Notes under the pieces: generated by a model
What the model saw: the letters and a program-made list of their open reading frames with translations, nothing else
Databases searched by the model: none
Told to the model about the DNA's origin: nothing
Position numbers and translations under genes: made by a program
Origin: Methylopumilus sp947499625
GTDB taxonomy: Bacteria > Pseudomonadota > Gammaproteobacteria > Burkholderiales > Methylophilaceae
NCBI GenBank assembly: GCA_965234475.1
Contig: OZ248397.1
Coordinates: 186,001 to 250,000 of the forward strand
Length of the DNA: 64,000 nt
Direction: 5' to 3'
Shown here: in pieces, positions 42,666-50,923 of the stretch
Layout of the letters: each line of letters begins with the position of its first letter
Position numbering within the stretch: position 1 is the first letter of the stretch

Positions 42666-42752
42666 GCCGGGATGGCGGAATTGGTAGACGCACGGGACTC
42701 AAAATCCCGCGCTAGTAATAGCGTGCGAGTTCGATTCTCGCTCCCGGCACCA
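42666..42752 (+). tRNA. tRNA-Leu (anticodon CAA)
   Basis: An 87-base gene that folds as a class II tRNA. The acceptor arm is GCCGGGA paired with TCCCGGC, followed by discriminator A and an encoded CCA. The anticodon loop is CTCAAAA between CGGGA and TCCCG, giving anticodon CAA, which reads UUG. A long variable arm (GCGCTAGTAATAGCGTGC region) and the GTTCGATTC T-loop are clear. This is the only tRNA gene I find in the window. Confidence 0.97.
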
Positions 42753-42804
42753 TAAATTATAAAATTATTGGAATTTTTTTCTTTTATGTACGTCAAGAGA
42801 AAAT

Positions 42805-43263
42805 ATGATTCAAATCAAAAAATTAAAAAAAGGTACTTTAGACGAATTTATTCTTCGCCCAAACCCATCTATGCCATGGAAATTGATTAAAAAAATATAC
42901 CTTTTTTTCTTTATTTTTATCCTCATAATTTCCTCAATACTCTGCTACTTTAGATTATATCTAGCGATTCCTTTTTACGGCATTGAAGTTCTTTTGCTTG
43001 GATATGCTTTGTATTTCACTTGTCTTAAAAGTACCTTTTATCAGATTATAAGAATTAGTTCCCGCTTAATTGAAATTAAAACTATCCAAGGAAAAAAAAT
43101 AATTAAAGATGAATTTAATCGAGACTGGAGTAAATTTAGACTTGTGACAACATACTTCAATCGGCCTAGCTTCATTGTAATAAGCTCTCAGGGGAAAAAT
43201 ACTCGTGTTGGAGATTTTTTATGCGAGAGTGAGCGCTTAGAATTATTTAAAAAAATTTCCTGA
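42805..43263 (+). CDS. DUF2244-like membrane protein near the oxidase genes
   Basis: A 152-residue protein with two adjacent membrane segments (about 30-48 and 54-72) and a cytoplasmic C-terminal half. The N-terminal FILRPNPSMPWKLIKK and the two-helix arrangement fit the DUF2244 family, which often accompanies cytochrome oxidase genes. Function unknown; assembly or membrane role is inference. It is separated from coxB by a 104-base gap containing a promoter candidate. Confidence 0.75.
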   Translation: MIQIKKLKKGTLDEFILRPNPSMPWKLIKKIYLFFFIFILIISSILCYFRLYLAIPFYGIEVLLLGYALYFTCLKSTFYQIIRISSRLIEIKTIQGKKIIKDEFNRDWSKFRLVTTYFNRPSFIVISSQGKNTRVGDFLCESERLELFKKIS

Positions 43264-43279
43264 TTACAATCTTTTCGTA

Positions 43280-43308
43280 TTGATTTTAAAAAATCCTACT
43301 GATAACAT
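43280..43308 (+). promoter_or_regulatory. Candidate promoter of the cytochrome oxidase operon
   Basis: TTGATT (43280-43285) and TAACAT (43303-43308) are 17 bases apart, 59 bases before the coxB ATG. Both are four-of-six matches or better to sigma-70 consensus. A ribosome site (TAAGGA) lies eight bases before coxB. No regulator site is recognised. Confidence 0.4.
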
Positions 43309-43367
43309 GAGAAACATAAAATTTCAGTAAATATCGAACATTTAACTTTTACGGTAAGGAATATTAA

Positions 43368-44528
43368 ATGCATTTGAATAAGTGTATGGCTAGATTTTTA
43401 TCTAATTTCACAGTTATCTTGTCGGCACTATTCTTATTAAGCCCAGATATATTGCATGCTGCTTGGGGGTTGAATATGACACAAGGAGTTACTCCTATAA
43501 GTCACGATGTTTATAACATGCATATGACTTCTCTATATGTATGTACTGTCATTGGTATTTTAGTTTTTGGAATGATGTTTTGGTCTATATTCCATCATCG
43601 AAAGTCAAAAGGTGTTAAACCAGCAAAATTCTCTCACAGCACAACCGTTGAGATCGTTTGGACTCTTATACCTTTTATTATTATTGTTGCATTGGCAATA
43701 CCAGCAACTAAACTTCTTGCAAGGATGGATGACACTTCAAAATCTGAAATCACTATTAAAGCAACAGGTTATCAATGGAAATGGAAATACGACTACATAG
43801 ATGAGGACTTAACTATTTATAGTAATTTGGCTGCTGATAGTGTTGATGCTAGCCAGAAGAATTCAGGTATTGATCCAAAGACTGCTGATAACTATTTACG
43901 AAATACTGATACAGCTCTTGTTCTTCCTGTTGGAAAAAAAATTAGAATTATGACAACAGCGAGCGATGTTATTCATGCATGGTGGGTGCCTGATTTAGGC
44001 TGGAAGAGAGATGCTATTCCAGGATTTATTAATGACAACTGGACAATAATTAATAAAGAAGGTGTTTATCGTGGGCAGTGTGCTGAAATTTGCGGCAAGG
44101 GACATGGATATATGCCCATTGTAGTAAAGGCTGTTCCTGAAAAAGAATACGTAGCTTGGGTTCAAGAAACAAAATTAGCATTAAAATCTAAAAATGATAG
44201 TGGCGATAAAGAGCTTTCGATGGATGAGTTAAAGTCTAAAGGCGAAGCAGTGTATAAAGCTAATTGCCTAGCTTGCCATCAAGCAAATGGGCAGGGTATC
44301 AAGGGTGTTTTCCCAGCCATCGATGGAAGCCCTCTAGCTAACCTAAAAGAGAACATACCAGCTCACATCCACCAAGTTATTTATGGCAAGGGTAATATGC
44401 CTGCCTTTGGCGAACAATTGTCGGATTCAGACATCGCTGCGGTTGTAACATTTGTACGAAATAACTGGGGAAACAAAACTGGGCATGTGATACAGCCTAA
44501 AGATGTCTTAGCAGCAAGAAAGAAATAA
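43368..44528 (+). CDS. coxB: Cytochrome c oxidase subunit II with C-terminal cytochrome c domain (caa3 type)
   Basis: Entry point for electrons to the oxidase. The 386-residue protein has a signal peptide (about 1-31), two membrane helices (about 55-75 and 92-113) and the CuA domain. CuA ligands are His203, Cys238, Glu240, Cys242, His246 and Met249. A fused cytochrome c domain follows (Cys300, Cys303, His304; probable Met344 ligand), which makes this a caa3-type subunit able to take electrons from a small cytochrome c. It is followed by coxA after 38 bases. Confidence 0.97.
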   Translation: MHLNKCMARFLSNFTVILSALFLLSPDILHAAWGLNMTQGVTPISHDVYNMHMTSLYVCTVIGILVFGMMFWSIFHHRKSKGVKPAKFSHSTTVEIVWTLIPFIIIVALAIPATKLLARMDDTSKSEITIKATGYQWKWKYDYIDEDLTIYSNLAADSVDASQKNSGIDPKTADNYLRNTDTALVLPVGKKIRIMTTASDVIHAWWVPDLGWKRDAIPGFINDNWTIINKEGVYRGQCAEICGKGHGYMPIVVKAVPEKEYVAWVQETKLALKSKNDSGDKELSMDELKSKGEAVYKANCLACHQANGQGIKGVFPAIDGSPLANLKENIPAHIHQVIYGKGNMPAFGEQLSDSDIAAVVTFVRNNWGNKTGHVIQPKDVLAARKK

Positions 44529-44566
44529 TTTTAAATTTAATTTTTTAATTTAGGAAGATTTTAAGA

Positions 44567-46162
44567 ATGAGCACAATAGCACACGCCGATCACGATCATC
44601 ACGATCATAAGCCCACAGGCATTAAACGTTGGTTGTTTTCAACAAACCATAAAGATATAGGTACGATGTACTTAGTTTTTTCATTGATCATGTTCTTTAT
44701 TGGCGGCTCAATGGCAATGGTTATTCGTGCAGAGTTATTTCAACCAGGACTTCAGTTTGTAGACCCACAATTTTATAACTCAATGGTGACTGTGCATGCG
44801 CTCGTAATGATTTTCGGAGCTGTTATGCCCGCTGGAGTTGGGCTTGCTAATTGGATGATACCTATCATGATTGGTGCTCCAGACATGGCACTTCCACGCA
44901 TGAATAATATGAGTTTTTGGATTTTGCCTTTTGCTTTTGCGCTTCTTTTAGGTACTTTATTTATGGAAGGCGGAGCTCCTGCGGGCGGCTGGACTATGTA
45001 CCCACCTCTTGTGCTTCAAACAGGTAAAGCATTTCCGTATTTAATCTTTGCGGTTCATTTCCTAGGTGTCTCATCTATTATGGGGGCGATTAATATCATT
45101 GCCACAGTATTTAACATGAGAGCGCCAGGAATGACATTAATGAGGCTACCTTTATTTGTATGGACCTGGATAATTACAGCATTTTTACTTATTGCCTCTA
45201 TGCCAGTTTTAGCTGGCGCTGTGACAATGTTGTTAACCGATAAATATTTTGGAACCAGTTTCTTTAATGCTGCAGGCGGTGGCGATCCAGTATTATTCCA
45301 ACATATCTTCTGGTTCTTTGGACATCCGGAAGTTTATATTTTAATTTTGCCTGCATTTGGAATTATTTCGCAAATTATTCCGACTTTTGCTCGTAAGCCG
45401 CTTTTTGGATATGCATCTATGGTTTACGCAACGGCTTCAATTGCCATTCTTTCTTTCTTTGTATGGGCGCACCATATGTTTACAGTTGGTTTGCCTATCA
45501 ATGGCGAATTATTTTTCATGTATGCGACGATGTTAATTGCCGTACCTACAGGCGTTAAAGTTTTTAATTGGGTAGCAACAATGTGGAAGGGGGCTATGAC
45601 CTTTGAGACTCCAATGCTATTTGCATTAGCATTTGTCATCTTATTTACAATTGGAGGCTTTTCAGGACTTATGTTAGGTATTACGCCAGTTGACTTCCAA
45701 TATCATGATACTTATTTCGTTGTAGCTCATTTTCACTACGTGCTATTGACAGGCGCAGTATTTGCTCTTATGGCTGCGATTTATTACTGGCTTCCCAAAT
45801 GGACGGGGCACATGTATGACGAGAAATTAGCTAAGATTCATTTTTGGTTATCGGCTATCTTTTCAAATGTTCTTTTCTTTCCACAGCATTTTCTGGGCTT
45901 AGCCGGCATGCCAAGAAGAATTCCGGATTACAGCGTTCAGTTTGCAGATTTTAATATGGTTTCAAGTCTTGGTGGTTTTGCGTATGGTATTTCACAATTG
46001 TTATTCGTATATATTGTTATCAAATGTGTCTTAGGTGGCAAAAAAGCTACGGGTCAAGTTTGGGAAGGTGCGCGTGGATTGGAGTGGACATTAAGTTCAC
46101 CACCACCATTCCATTCGTTTACTAAGCCACCAAAAGTCACAAAAGCCTTAATGGACTATTGA
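44567..46162 (+). CDS. coxA: Cytochrome c oxidase subunit I
   Basis: Catalytic subunit of the aa3-type heme-copper oxidase, which reduces O2 to water and pumps protons. The 531-residue protein has about twelve helices. Heme and CuB ligand motifs are present: TVHALVMIFGAVMPAG, the helix-VI WFFGHPEVYILILP (about 245-258), WAHHMF (about 302-307) and FVVAHFHYVLL (about 384-394). The N-terminus has a His/Asp-rich stretch. The A-family GHPEVY motif is intact. The stop overlaps the next small gene. Confidence 0.98.
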   Translation: MSTIAHADHDHHDHKPTGIKRWLFSTNHKDIGTMYLVFSLIMFFIGGSMAMVIRAELFQPGLQFVDPQFYNSMVTVHALVMIFGAVMPAGVGLANWMIPIMIGAPDMALPRMNNMSFWILPFAFALLLGTLFMEGGAPAGGWTMYPPLVLQTGKAFPYLIFAVHFLGVSSIMGAINIIATVFNMRAPGMTLMRLPLFVWTWIITAFLLIASMPVLAGAVTMLLTDKYFGTSFFNAAGGGDPVLFQHIFWFFGHPEVYILILPAFGIISQIIPTFARKPLFGYASMVYATASIAILSFFVWAHHMFTVGLPINGELFFMYATMLIAVPTGVKVFNWVATMWKGAMTFETPMLFALAFVILFTIGGFSGLMLGITPVDFQYHDTYFVVAHFHYVLLTGAVFALMAAIYYWLPKWTGHMYDEKLAKIHFWLSAIFSNVLFFPQHFLGLAGMPRRIPDYSVQFADFNMVSSLGGFAYGISQLLFVYIVIKCVLGGKKATGQVWEGARGLEWTLSSPPPFHSFTKPPKVTKALMDY

Positions 46163-46287
46163 TGGTAAAAAAAGTATTTCGAAATAATAATGAATTAGTT
46201 AAAAAAAGAAATAAACGCTTAGCATTGATTCTAGGACTAGTTGCTTTTTCTCTTTACGTAGGGTTTCTTCTAAGTAATATGAAATGA
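46162..46287 (+). CDS. Small cytochrome oxidase-associated membrane protein
   Basis: A 41-residue protein between coxA and ctaG. It has a basic N-terminal half (VKKRNKRLA) and one membrane helix (LALILGLVAFSLYVGFLL). Betaproteobacterial cox operons have such a small assembly protein in this place. The start overlaps the coxA TGA by one base, and its TGA overlaps the ctaG ATG (ATGA), so translation is coupled. Function is inferred from position. Confidence 0.8.
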   Translation: MVKKVFRNNNELVKKRNKRLALILGLVAFSLYVGFLLSNMK

Positions 46288-46829
46288 TTAAAGTTAGCGG
46301 CATTAAACGAACAACTGTTTTTTTAACGCTGCTCACAGTGGTAATGTTTGGTTTTGGTTATGCACTTGTGCCGCTATATGATGTTTTTTGCGAAGTCACC
46401 GGATTAAATGGAAAGACGGGACGTATTTATAATGCAGAAGCCTCAAAATTAGTTATAGATGATCAACGGTTTGTCACTATCCAGTTTGATTCGAATATAA
46501 ATGGTAATTTAGCTTGGAAATTAAAAGCTGATCAAAAGTTTTTAAAGGTTAATCCAGGTAAATTTTATGTTGTAACCTATACCGTTGAAAATATGATTAA
46601 TGAAGAAATCGTTGGGCAGGCGATACCGAGTGTTACGCCTCAAATTGCATCACTTTATTTAAAAAAGTCAGAGTGTTTTTGTTTCAGGAATCAACTATTA
46701 AAGCCCGGTGAGAAAAAAAAGCTTACTGTACGGTTTGAAGTAGATAAAGATATTCCTAAAAATGTGGAATCACTTACTCTTTCATATACTTTTTTTAGAG
46801 CTTTAAAAGATAATAAAAGAGCAAGTTAA
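46284..46829 (+). CDS. ctaG: Cytochrome c oxidase assembly protein CtaG (Cox11)
   Basis: Copper chaperone that delivers CuB to subunit I. The 181-residue protein has one N-terminal membrane anchor (about 9-29) and a periplasmic Cox11 domain. The copper-binding CFCF motif appears in SECFCFRNQLLKPGE (about 130-144). The start of the domain shows VPLYDVFCEVTGLNGKT (about 28-44), with the third conserved cysteine. It lies between the small membrane gene and coxC, 39 bases upstream of coxC. Confidence 0.95.
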   Translation: MIKVSGIKRTTVFLTLLTVVMFGFGYALVPLYDVFCEVTGLNGKTGRIYNAEASKLVIDDQRFVTIQFDSNINGNLAWKLKADQKFLKVNPGKFYVVTYTVENMINEEIVGQAIPSVTPQIASLYLKKSECFCFRNQLLKPGEKKKLTVRFEVDKDIPKNVESLTLSYTFFRALKDNKRAS

Positions 46830-46868
46830 GTAGCATAAATAAATTATTAACAGATAGCGAGGAAATAT

Positions 46869-47741
46869 ATGGCAAGCAAAGATATTTATTTTATCCCCGA
46901 ACCAAGTCAATGGCCAATTGTGGCGTCACTCGCATTGTTTACGACTTTTATTGGTGGTGCCATGATCTTAAATCAATCACCCAATGGTAAGTATGTTTTA
47001 ATACTAGGCGCTATTGGGATTATTTATATGTTTGCAGGCTGGTTTTCTAGTGTTATTAGTGAAAGTCTTGCTGGTAACTATAATGAGCAAGTTGATATAA
47101 GTTTTAGAATGGGCATGGGGTGGTTTATTCTCTCAGAAGTTATGTTTTTTGCAGCTTTTTTTGGCGCTCTTTTTTATGCTCGTGTTTTATCTGTGCCTTG
47201 GCTTAGTGGAGAAGGTCATGGTGTAGTGACACATCAGTTTTTATGGCCAGCATTTAAAGCGTCATGGCCTATGGCAGTGATGCCAAATCCAACCAATTTT
47301 ACCGCATATAAAGATACTGTCCCGGCCTTTGGCGTACCTGCAGTGAATACCTTGATACTTTTATCTAGTGGAGTGACAGTTACATTTGCTCATTGGGCCT
47401 TAAAAAAAGCACAAAGAACTCATCTTTGCGTTTGGCTTGCCGCTACAGTTGCATTAGGGGCATTATTTGTTTATTTACAAGCGGGTGAGTATCACCATGC
47501 TTATACCGAATTAAGTTTAAAGCTTAGTTCTGGGATATATGGATCTACATTTTACTTGCTTACAGGATTCCATGGTTTTCATGTAACGATGGGGGCTGTG
47601 ATGTTAGCGGTGATTCTATTTAGATCACTTAAAGGACATTTTACAAAAAATGATCATTTTGCTTTTGAAGCTGTCGCATGGTATTGGCACTTCGTGGATG
47701 TAGTTTGGTTAGGTTTATTTATATTTGTGTATTGGCTTTAA
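46869..47741 (+). CDS. coxC: Cytochrome c oxidase subunit III
   Basis: Structural subunit of the oxidase with seven helices, 290 residues. Motifs include RMGMGWFILSEVMFFAAFFG (about 81-100), LLSSGVTVTFAHWALKKA, GEYHHAYTELSLKLSSGIYG and FLLTGFHGFHV (YLLTGFHGFHVTMG). The C-terminal AVAWYWHFVDVVWLGLFIFV is standard. A strong terminator follows 12 bases after the stop and closes the coxBA-ctaG-coxC operon. Confidence 0.97.
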   Translation: MASKDIYFIPEPSQWPIVASLALFTTFIGGAMILNQSPNGKYVLILGAIGIIYMFAGWFSSVISESLAGNYNEQVDISFRMGMGWFILSEVMFFAAFFGALFYARVLSVPWLSGEGHGVVTHQFLWPAFKASWPMAVMPNPTNFTAYKDTVPAFGVPAVNTLILLSSGVTVTFAHWALKKAQRTHLCVWLAATVALGALFVYLQAGEYHHAYTELSLKLSSGIYGSTFYLLTGFHGFHVTMGAVMLAVILFRSLKGHFTKNDHFAFEAVAWYWHFVDVVWLGLFIFVYWL

Positions 47742-47753
47742 GCTAGCAGATTT

Positions 47754-47783
47754 AAAAAGCGCTATATTTTATAGCGCTTTTTT
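47754..47783. terminator. Bidirectional intrinsic terminator after coxC
   Basis: AAAAAGCGCTATA (47754-47766) and TATAGCGCTTTTT (47770-47782) form a perfect 13-bp stem with a three-base loop. T-runs occur on both strands. It ends coxC and also the facing DUF2909 gene, whose stop codon begins four bases further on. Confidence 0.92.
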
Positions 47784-47786
47784 ATT

Positions 47787-48005
47787 TTATATGCCATGAG
47801 GATGAATCAGGCCAGAATAAAATCCGTAAAAAAGCAGGAAGAATAAAAGAAGAGAAAGACCAACCCTAAAGGAAAGTGAAGTTACCATTCTGTTAGAATT
47901 CTTTTTTTTATCTTTGATTAGAAAAAAAAGCCCCCCTGAAAGGGATAGCAGGATAAATAATAGAATTGCTATTATAAGAATCTTAAATAATAATTCACCA
48001 CTCAT
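47787..48005 (-). CDS. DUF2909-like twin transmembrane protein
   Basis: A 72-residue protein with two membrane helices (about 7-30 and 46-66) joined by a basic loop (KDKKKNSNRM). It matches the betaproteobacterial DUF2909 family, found near coxC, facing the surf1 gene as here. Function unknown, probably linked to oxidase assembly by position. Its start is 26 bases from the divergent surf1. Confidence 0.8.
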   Translation of the reverse strand: MSGELLFKILIIAILLFILLSLSGGLFFLIKDKKKNSNRMVTSLSFRVGLSLLLFFLLFYGFYSGLIHPHGI

Positions 48006-48031
48006 AAAATAACCCTGCCTTCGATATAATT

Positions 48032-48769
48032 TTGAAATTTACAATCTATAACATCAGTTTTAATTATAAGTTATTACCTAGCCTGGTATTTATTATATTT
48101 TTTACTCTTTTTATTAAATTGGGCTTTTGGCAGTTGGATCGTGGCGATCAAAAAAGGATAATTAATATGGCATTTGTCGAAAGACAAAATCAGCCACCAA
48201 TATCATTAAATAAAGAAACTATCCAAATGCCAATAGAGGATATTATTTGGCATCACGTTTCTATGAGTGGGGAGTTTTTAAATGATAAGAATATTATTCT
48301 AGACAATCAAATTGTTGAAGAAAAAGCAGGTTTTTTAATTTACACCCCTTTTAAGATTTTAGATTCCAATAAAATTATCTTAGTTAATAGGGGTTGGTAT
48401 CCTCTTAGCAATTCTAGAAAAGATATTCCTAATATACCCCCTATCAAAGAGATACAAACAATTGAAGGTGAAATTAGTCAAATGCCCTCTTCTGGTATTT
48501 CACTGGGCAAAGTTATAACTGAAAAATTAGATGAATCGTCTTTTAGGCTTCAGAAGATGGACTATGAAGTTTTAAGCTCTTTAATAAGCAAAGATTTAAT
48601 GAGATATGCAGTTAAACTCAAAAAACCTATTTTTGATAAGACTTATGTTTTAGACTCGGGTATGCCAGTCCCTGACAGCGATAAAAATTATGGTTATGCA
48701 TTTCAGTGGTTTGCGATGGCATTTACTCTTTTCATTATTTTTATAAGATTAGGCGTAAAAAAGAAATGA
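48032..48769 (+). CDS. SURF1 family cytochrome oxidase assembly protein
   Basis: Helps insert heme A into subunit I. The 245-residue protein has the Surf1 layout: an N-terminal helix (about 14-31) with the FWQLDRGDQKR continuation, a periplasmic domain with ILVNRGWYPL (about 111-120), and a C-terminal helix in NYGYAFQWFAMAFTLFIIF. The start is a TTG at 48032 without a clear ribosome site; there is no ATG before residue 47, and the first helix must be included. The stop overlaps the next gene by four bases. Confidence 0.92.
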   Translation: MKFTIYNISFNYKLLPSLVFIIFFTLFIKLGFWQLDRGDQKRIINMAFVERQNQPPISLNKETIQMPIEDIIWHHVSMSGEFLNDKNIILDNQIVEEKAGFLIYTPFKILDSNKIILVNRGWYPLSNSRKDIPNIPPIKEIQTIEGEISQMPSSGISLGKVITEKLDESSFRLQKMDYEVLSSLISKDLMRYAVKLKKPIFDKTYVLDSGMPVPDSDKNYGYAFQWFAMAFTLFIIFIRLGVKKK

Positions 48770-49353
48770 AGTTAAGCAATATTTTTAAGTCACGGTTAAA
48801 ACTAATTGGCATTGTATTGTTATTTGTTATGCCTGTAATTTATGCGTGGTATTTAGTTTTTTTTACAAATTTCAAAATGCATTCAAAGGGAGTAGAGCAT
48901 GGGCTCTTAATTAGTCCAATTATTCAGATTGGTGATTTCGAATTATTTGAGCCGATAAGCCGTGAAATAAATCAATTAATTGGCAAATGGACATTAGTTT
49001 CTTTCGTAGAAAATAAATGTGAGAAAGTATGTGAATTTCAATTATATGAATTAAGACAAATTTGGCTTGCATTAGGTAAAGATGGCAATAAAATTCAAAG
49101 GCTAGCTATAGTTAAAGATAATAATTTAATTTCATCTGAACAGATTAAATTGAGCCAAGGCCAGCTTTTATTGAAAGATGATAGAGATTTAAAAGGCAGG
49201 CTAAATAGCCAGTTTAAATCATATCCAGACTTTGAGAGCGAGTCTATCTATTTGATAGATCCTTATGGTAATTTGATGATGCAATATAAAAAAGGAACAA
49301 ATCCATCTGGAATAATTAAAGATCTAGAGCGATTAATAAGGATTTCAAAATAA
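48766..49353 (+). CDS. SCO-like thioredoxin-fold membrane protein of the oxidase cluster
   Basis: A 195-residue protein with one N-terminal membrane helix (about 11-33). A CxxxC pair (Cys85, Cys89) stands in the position of the Sco1 copper/redox site, after a beta strand (KWTLVSFV). The C-terminal YLIDPYGNLMMQY resembles Sco1 proteins. Sco motifs around the cysteines are otherwise weak (no CxxxCP), so it is a distant member. A role in CuA assembly fits its place between surf1 and ctaA. The ATG at 48766 overlaps surf1 (ATGA); an upstream start at 48706 lies inside surf1 and is rejected. Confidence 0.72.
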   Translation: MKLSNIFKSRLKLIGIVLLFVMPVIYAWYLVFFTNFKMHSKGVEHGLLISPIIQIGDFELFEPISREINQLIGKWTLVSFVENKCEKVCEFQLYELRQIWLALGKDGNKIQRLAIVKDNNLISSEQIKLSQGQLLLKDDRDLKGRLNSQFKSYPDFESESIYLIDPYGNLMMQYKKGTNPSGIIKDLERLIRISK

Positions 49354-49848
49354 TTAGGAATCAAGATGCTTTTTCAAAAGAGCATGTAATTTATTAAAAT
49401 CTAACTCCCCTATGACTTTATCAATGATTTTGCCATTTTTATCAATAAGTATTGAAGTTGGCGTAAGGCGAATGTTTTCAAATGATCGTGCAATTTGACC
49501 ATTAACGTCTAGTACAACAGGGAAAGGAATTTTATTCTTTTGAGTAAAATTTAAGACCTGATTTGGCGGGTCATAACTCATAGATATAGCGATAATTTCT
49601 AAACCTTGCCCTCTGAATTGATTGTAAGTAGCCACTAGACCCGGCATTTCTTTGATACAACCTGGACAATCGGTTGCCCAAAAGTTAATGATTGTGAAAT
49701 TGTTTTTAACTTGATAAAGCTTGATAGCTTCACCAGTGATTGAAGTAACTGCAATTTCAGGAACTTTTTTATTTGTAGTTAATGACAAAAAAAATAAGAC
49801 TAGAAGAGTTAATAAGACGAGTAACAGCCAGATAGATTTTTTTGCCAT
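49354..49848 (-). CDS. TlpA-like membrane-anchored thioredoxin
   Basis: A 164-residue protein with an N-terminal membrane anchor (about 7-23) and a periplasmic thioredoxin domain. The redox motif is CPGC (Cys61, Cys64) in FWATDCPGCIKEMPGL. The LTPTSILIDKNGKI segment supplies the conserved cis-proline (TPTS). It likely keeps cytochrome or copper-site cysteines reduced. It ends exactly where the SCO-like gene ends, tail to tail with no gap. Confidence 0.9.
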   Translation of the reverse strand: MAKKSIWLLLVLLTLLVLFFLSLTTNKKVPEIAVTSITGEAIKLYQVKNNFTIINFWATDCPGCIKEMPGLVATYNQFRGQGLEIIAISMSYDPPNQVLNFTQKNKIPFPVVLDVNGQIARSFENIRLTPTSILIDKNGKIIDKVIGELDFNKLHALLKKHLDS

Positions 49849-49936
49849 AATTGGGTGAATGTTATAATTCTTGTACAGTTGGGGAATTATTTCTTATTAG
49901 TCTAATCGATATATATAAATTTATAGAAATTTAATT

Positions 49937-50923
49937 ATGAATCTTTTTAAAAAAATTACTTTATTTACAACAGTTATGACATTTTGTTTAATTGTTTTAG
50001 GCGCCTACGTAAGGCTAGCGGATGCTGGTTTAGGTTGCCCAGACTGGCCAGGATGTTTTGGAACGCTAACTGTTCCAGAAAGCCAACTGGCTATTGAAAA
50101 AGCCCAGCATACTTTCCCAGGTCAAGTTATAGAAAATGGCAAGGCTTGGAAGGAAATGGTTCATAGATATGTGGCAGGCCTATTGGGACTTTTAATTTTA
50201 ACAATTGGGTATTTAGCTTATAAAAATAAAAAATCTCTAAAAGTGAGCATCCTTGTTCCTTTCAGCCTTCTGGGCATTGTATTTTTTCAAGCTATGTTAG
50301 GAATGCTTACAGTTACACTTTTACTAAAGCCTATTATTGTAAGTGCTCATTTAATAGGTGGTATGACAACTTTAGCTATACTTACATATATAAGTTACGA
50401 ACATTTCAACGAAAATTCAAAATTAATTCTAAAGAAAAGCATAATTTTTTATATGGCAAGGTTTGGCTTTATTATGATTTTTATGCAAATATTTTTAGGT
50501 GGCTGGACTAGTACTAATTATGCTGGCCTTGCTTGTACAGATTTTCCAACCTGCCATGGTCAATGGATCCCTGATATGGACTTTAAGAATGCGTTTAATA
50601 TTTTTAGAAATTTAGGCCAAACTTCTGAAGGGACTCCAATCAGTCTTAACGCTTTACAAGCAATTCAGTGGATACACAGAATAGGCGCTATAACTTTAGT
50701 TATTTATTTTGGCTATTTATCATATACATTAATGAAATATAAACAATTGAGATTTGAGGTGATGCTGTTATTAACTATATTAGCAGCCCAATTTGTTATA
50801 GGAGTTGCTAACTTGATTCTTCATCTCCCAATGGTCTTAGCTGTTAGTCATAACCTAACAGCAGCTTTACTGGTCGTCATAATAACAATAATAAATGCAA
50901 AAATTAAAAAACAATATGCTTAG
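49937..50923 (+). CDS. ctaA: Heme A synthase
   Basis: Oxidises the C8 methyl of heme O to make heme A for the oxidase. The 328-residue protein has about eight helices. Characteristic motifs are GAYVRLADAGLGCPDWPGC (about 22-40), EMVHRYVAGLLGLLIL (about 73-88), GGWTSTNYAGLACTDFPTCHG (about 190-210) and QWIHRIGAI. The paired cysteine loops are both present. It heads the ctaA-ctaB pair and overlaps ctaB. Confidence 0.96.
   Translation: MNLFKKITLFTTVMTFCLIVLGAYVRLADAGLGCPDWPGCFGTLTVPESQLAIEKAQHTFPGQVIENGKAWKEMVHRYVAGLLGLLILTIGYLAYKNKKSLKVSILVPFSLLGIVFFQAMLGMLTVTLLLKPIIVSAHLIGGMTTLAILTYISYEHFNENSKLILKKSIIFYMARFGFIMIFMQIFLGGWTSTNYAGLACTDFPTCHGQWIPDMDFKNAFNIFRNLGQTSEGTPISLNALQAIQWIHRIGAITLVIYFGYLSYTLMKYKQLRFEVMLLLTILAAQFVIGVANLILHLPMVLAVSHNLTAALLVVIITIINAKIKKQYA

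Noticed and set aside
42656..42667. A 12-bp palindrome GCTTCTAGAAGC at the tRNA-Leu 5' end
   Set aside because: It overlaps the first two bases of the tRNA and lies in the leader; a leader-processing structure is possible, but one short palindrome in this position is not evidence of an attachment site.
48706..48765. Upstream start for the SCO-like gene that adds 20 residues
   Set aside because: The extra residues lie inside the surf1 C-terminal helix in another frame. The ATG at 48766 gives an ATGA overlap and places the membrane anchor at the N-terminus.
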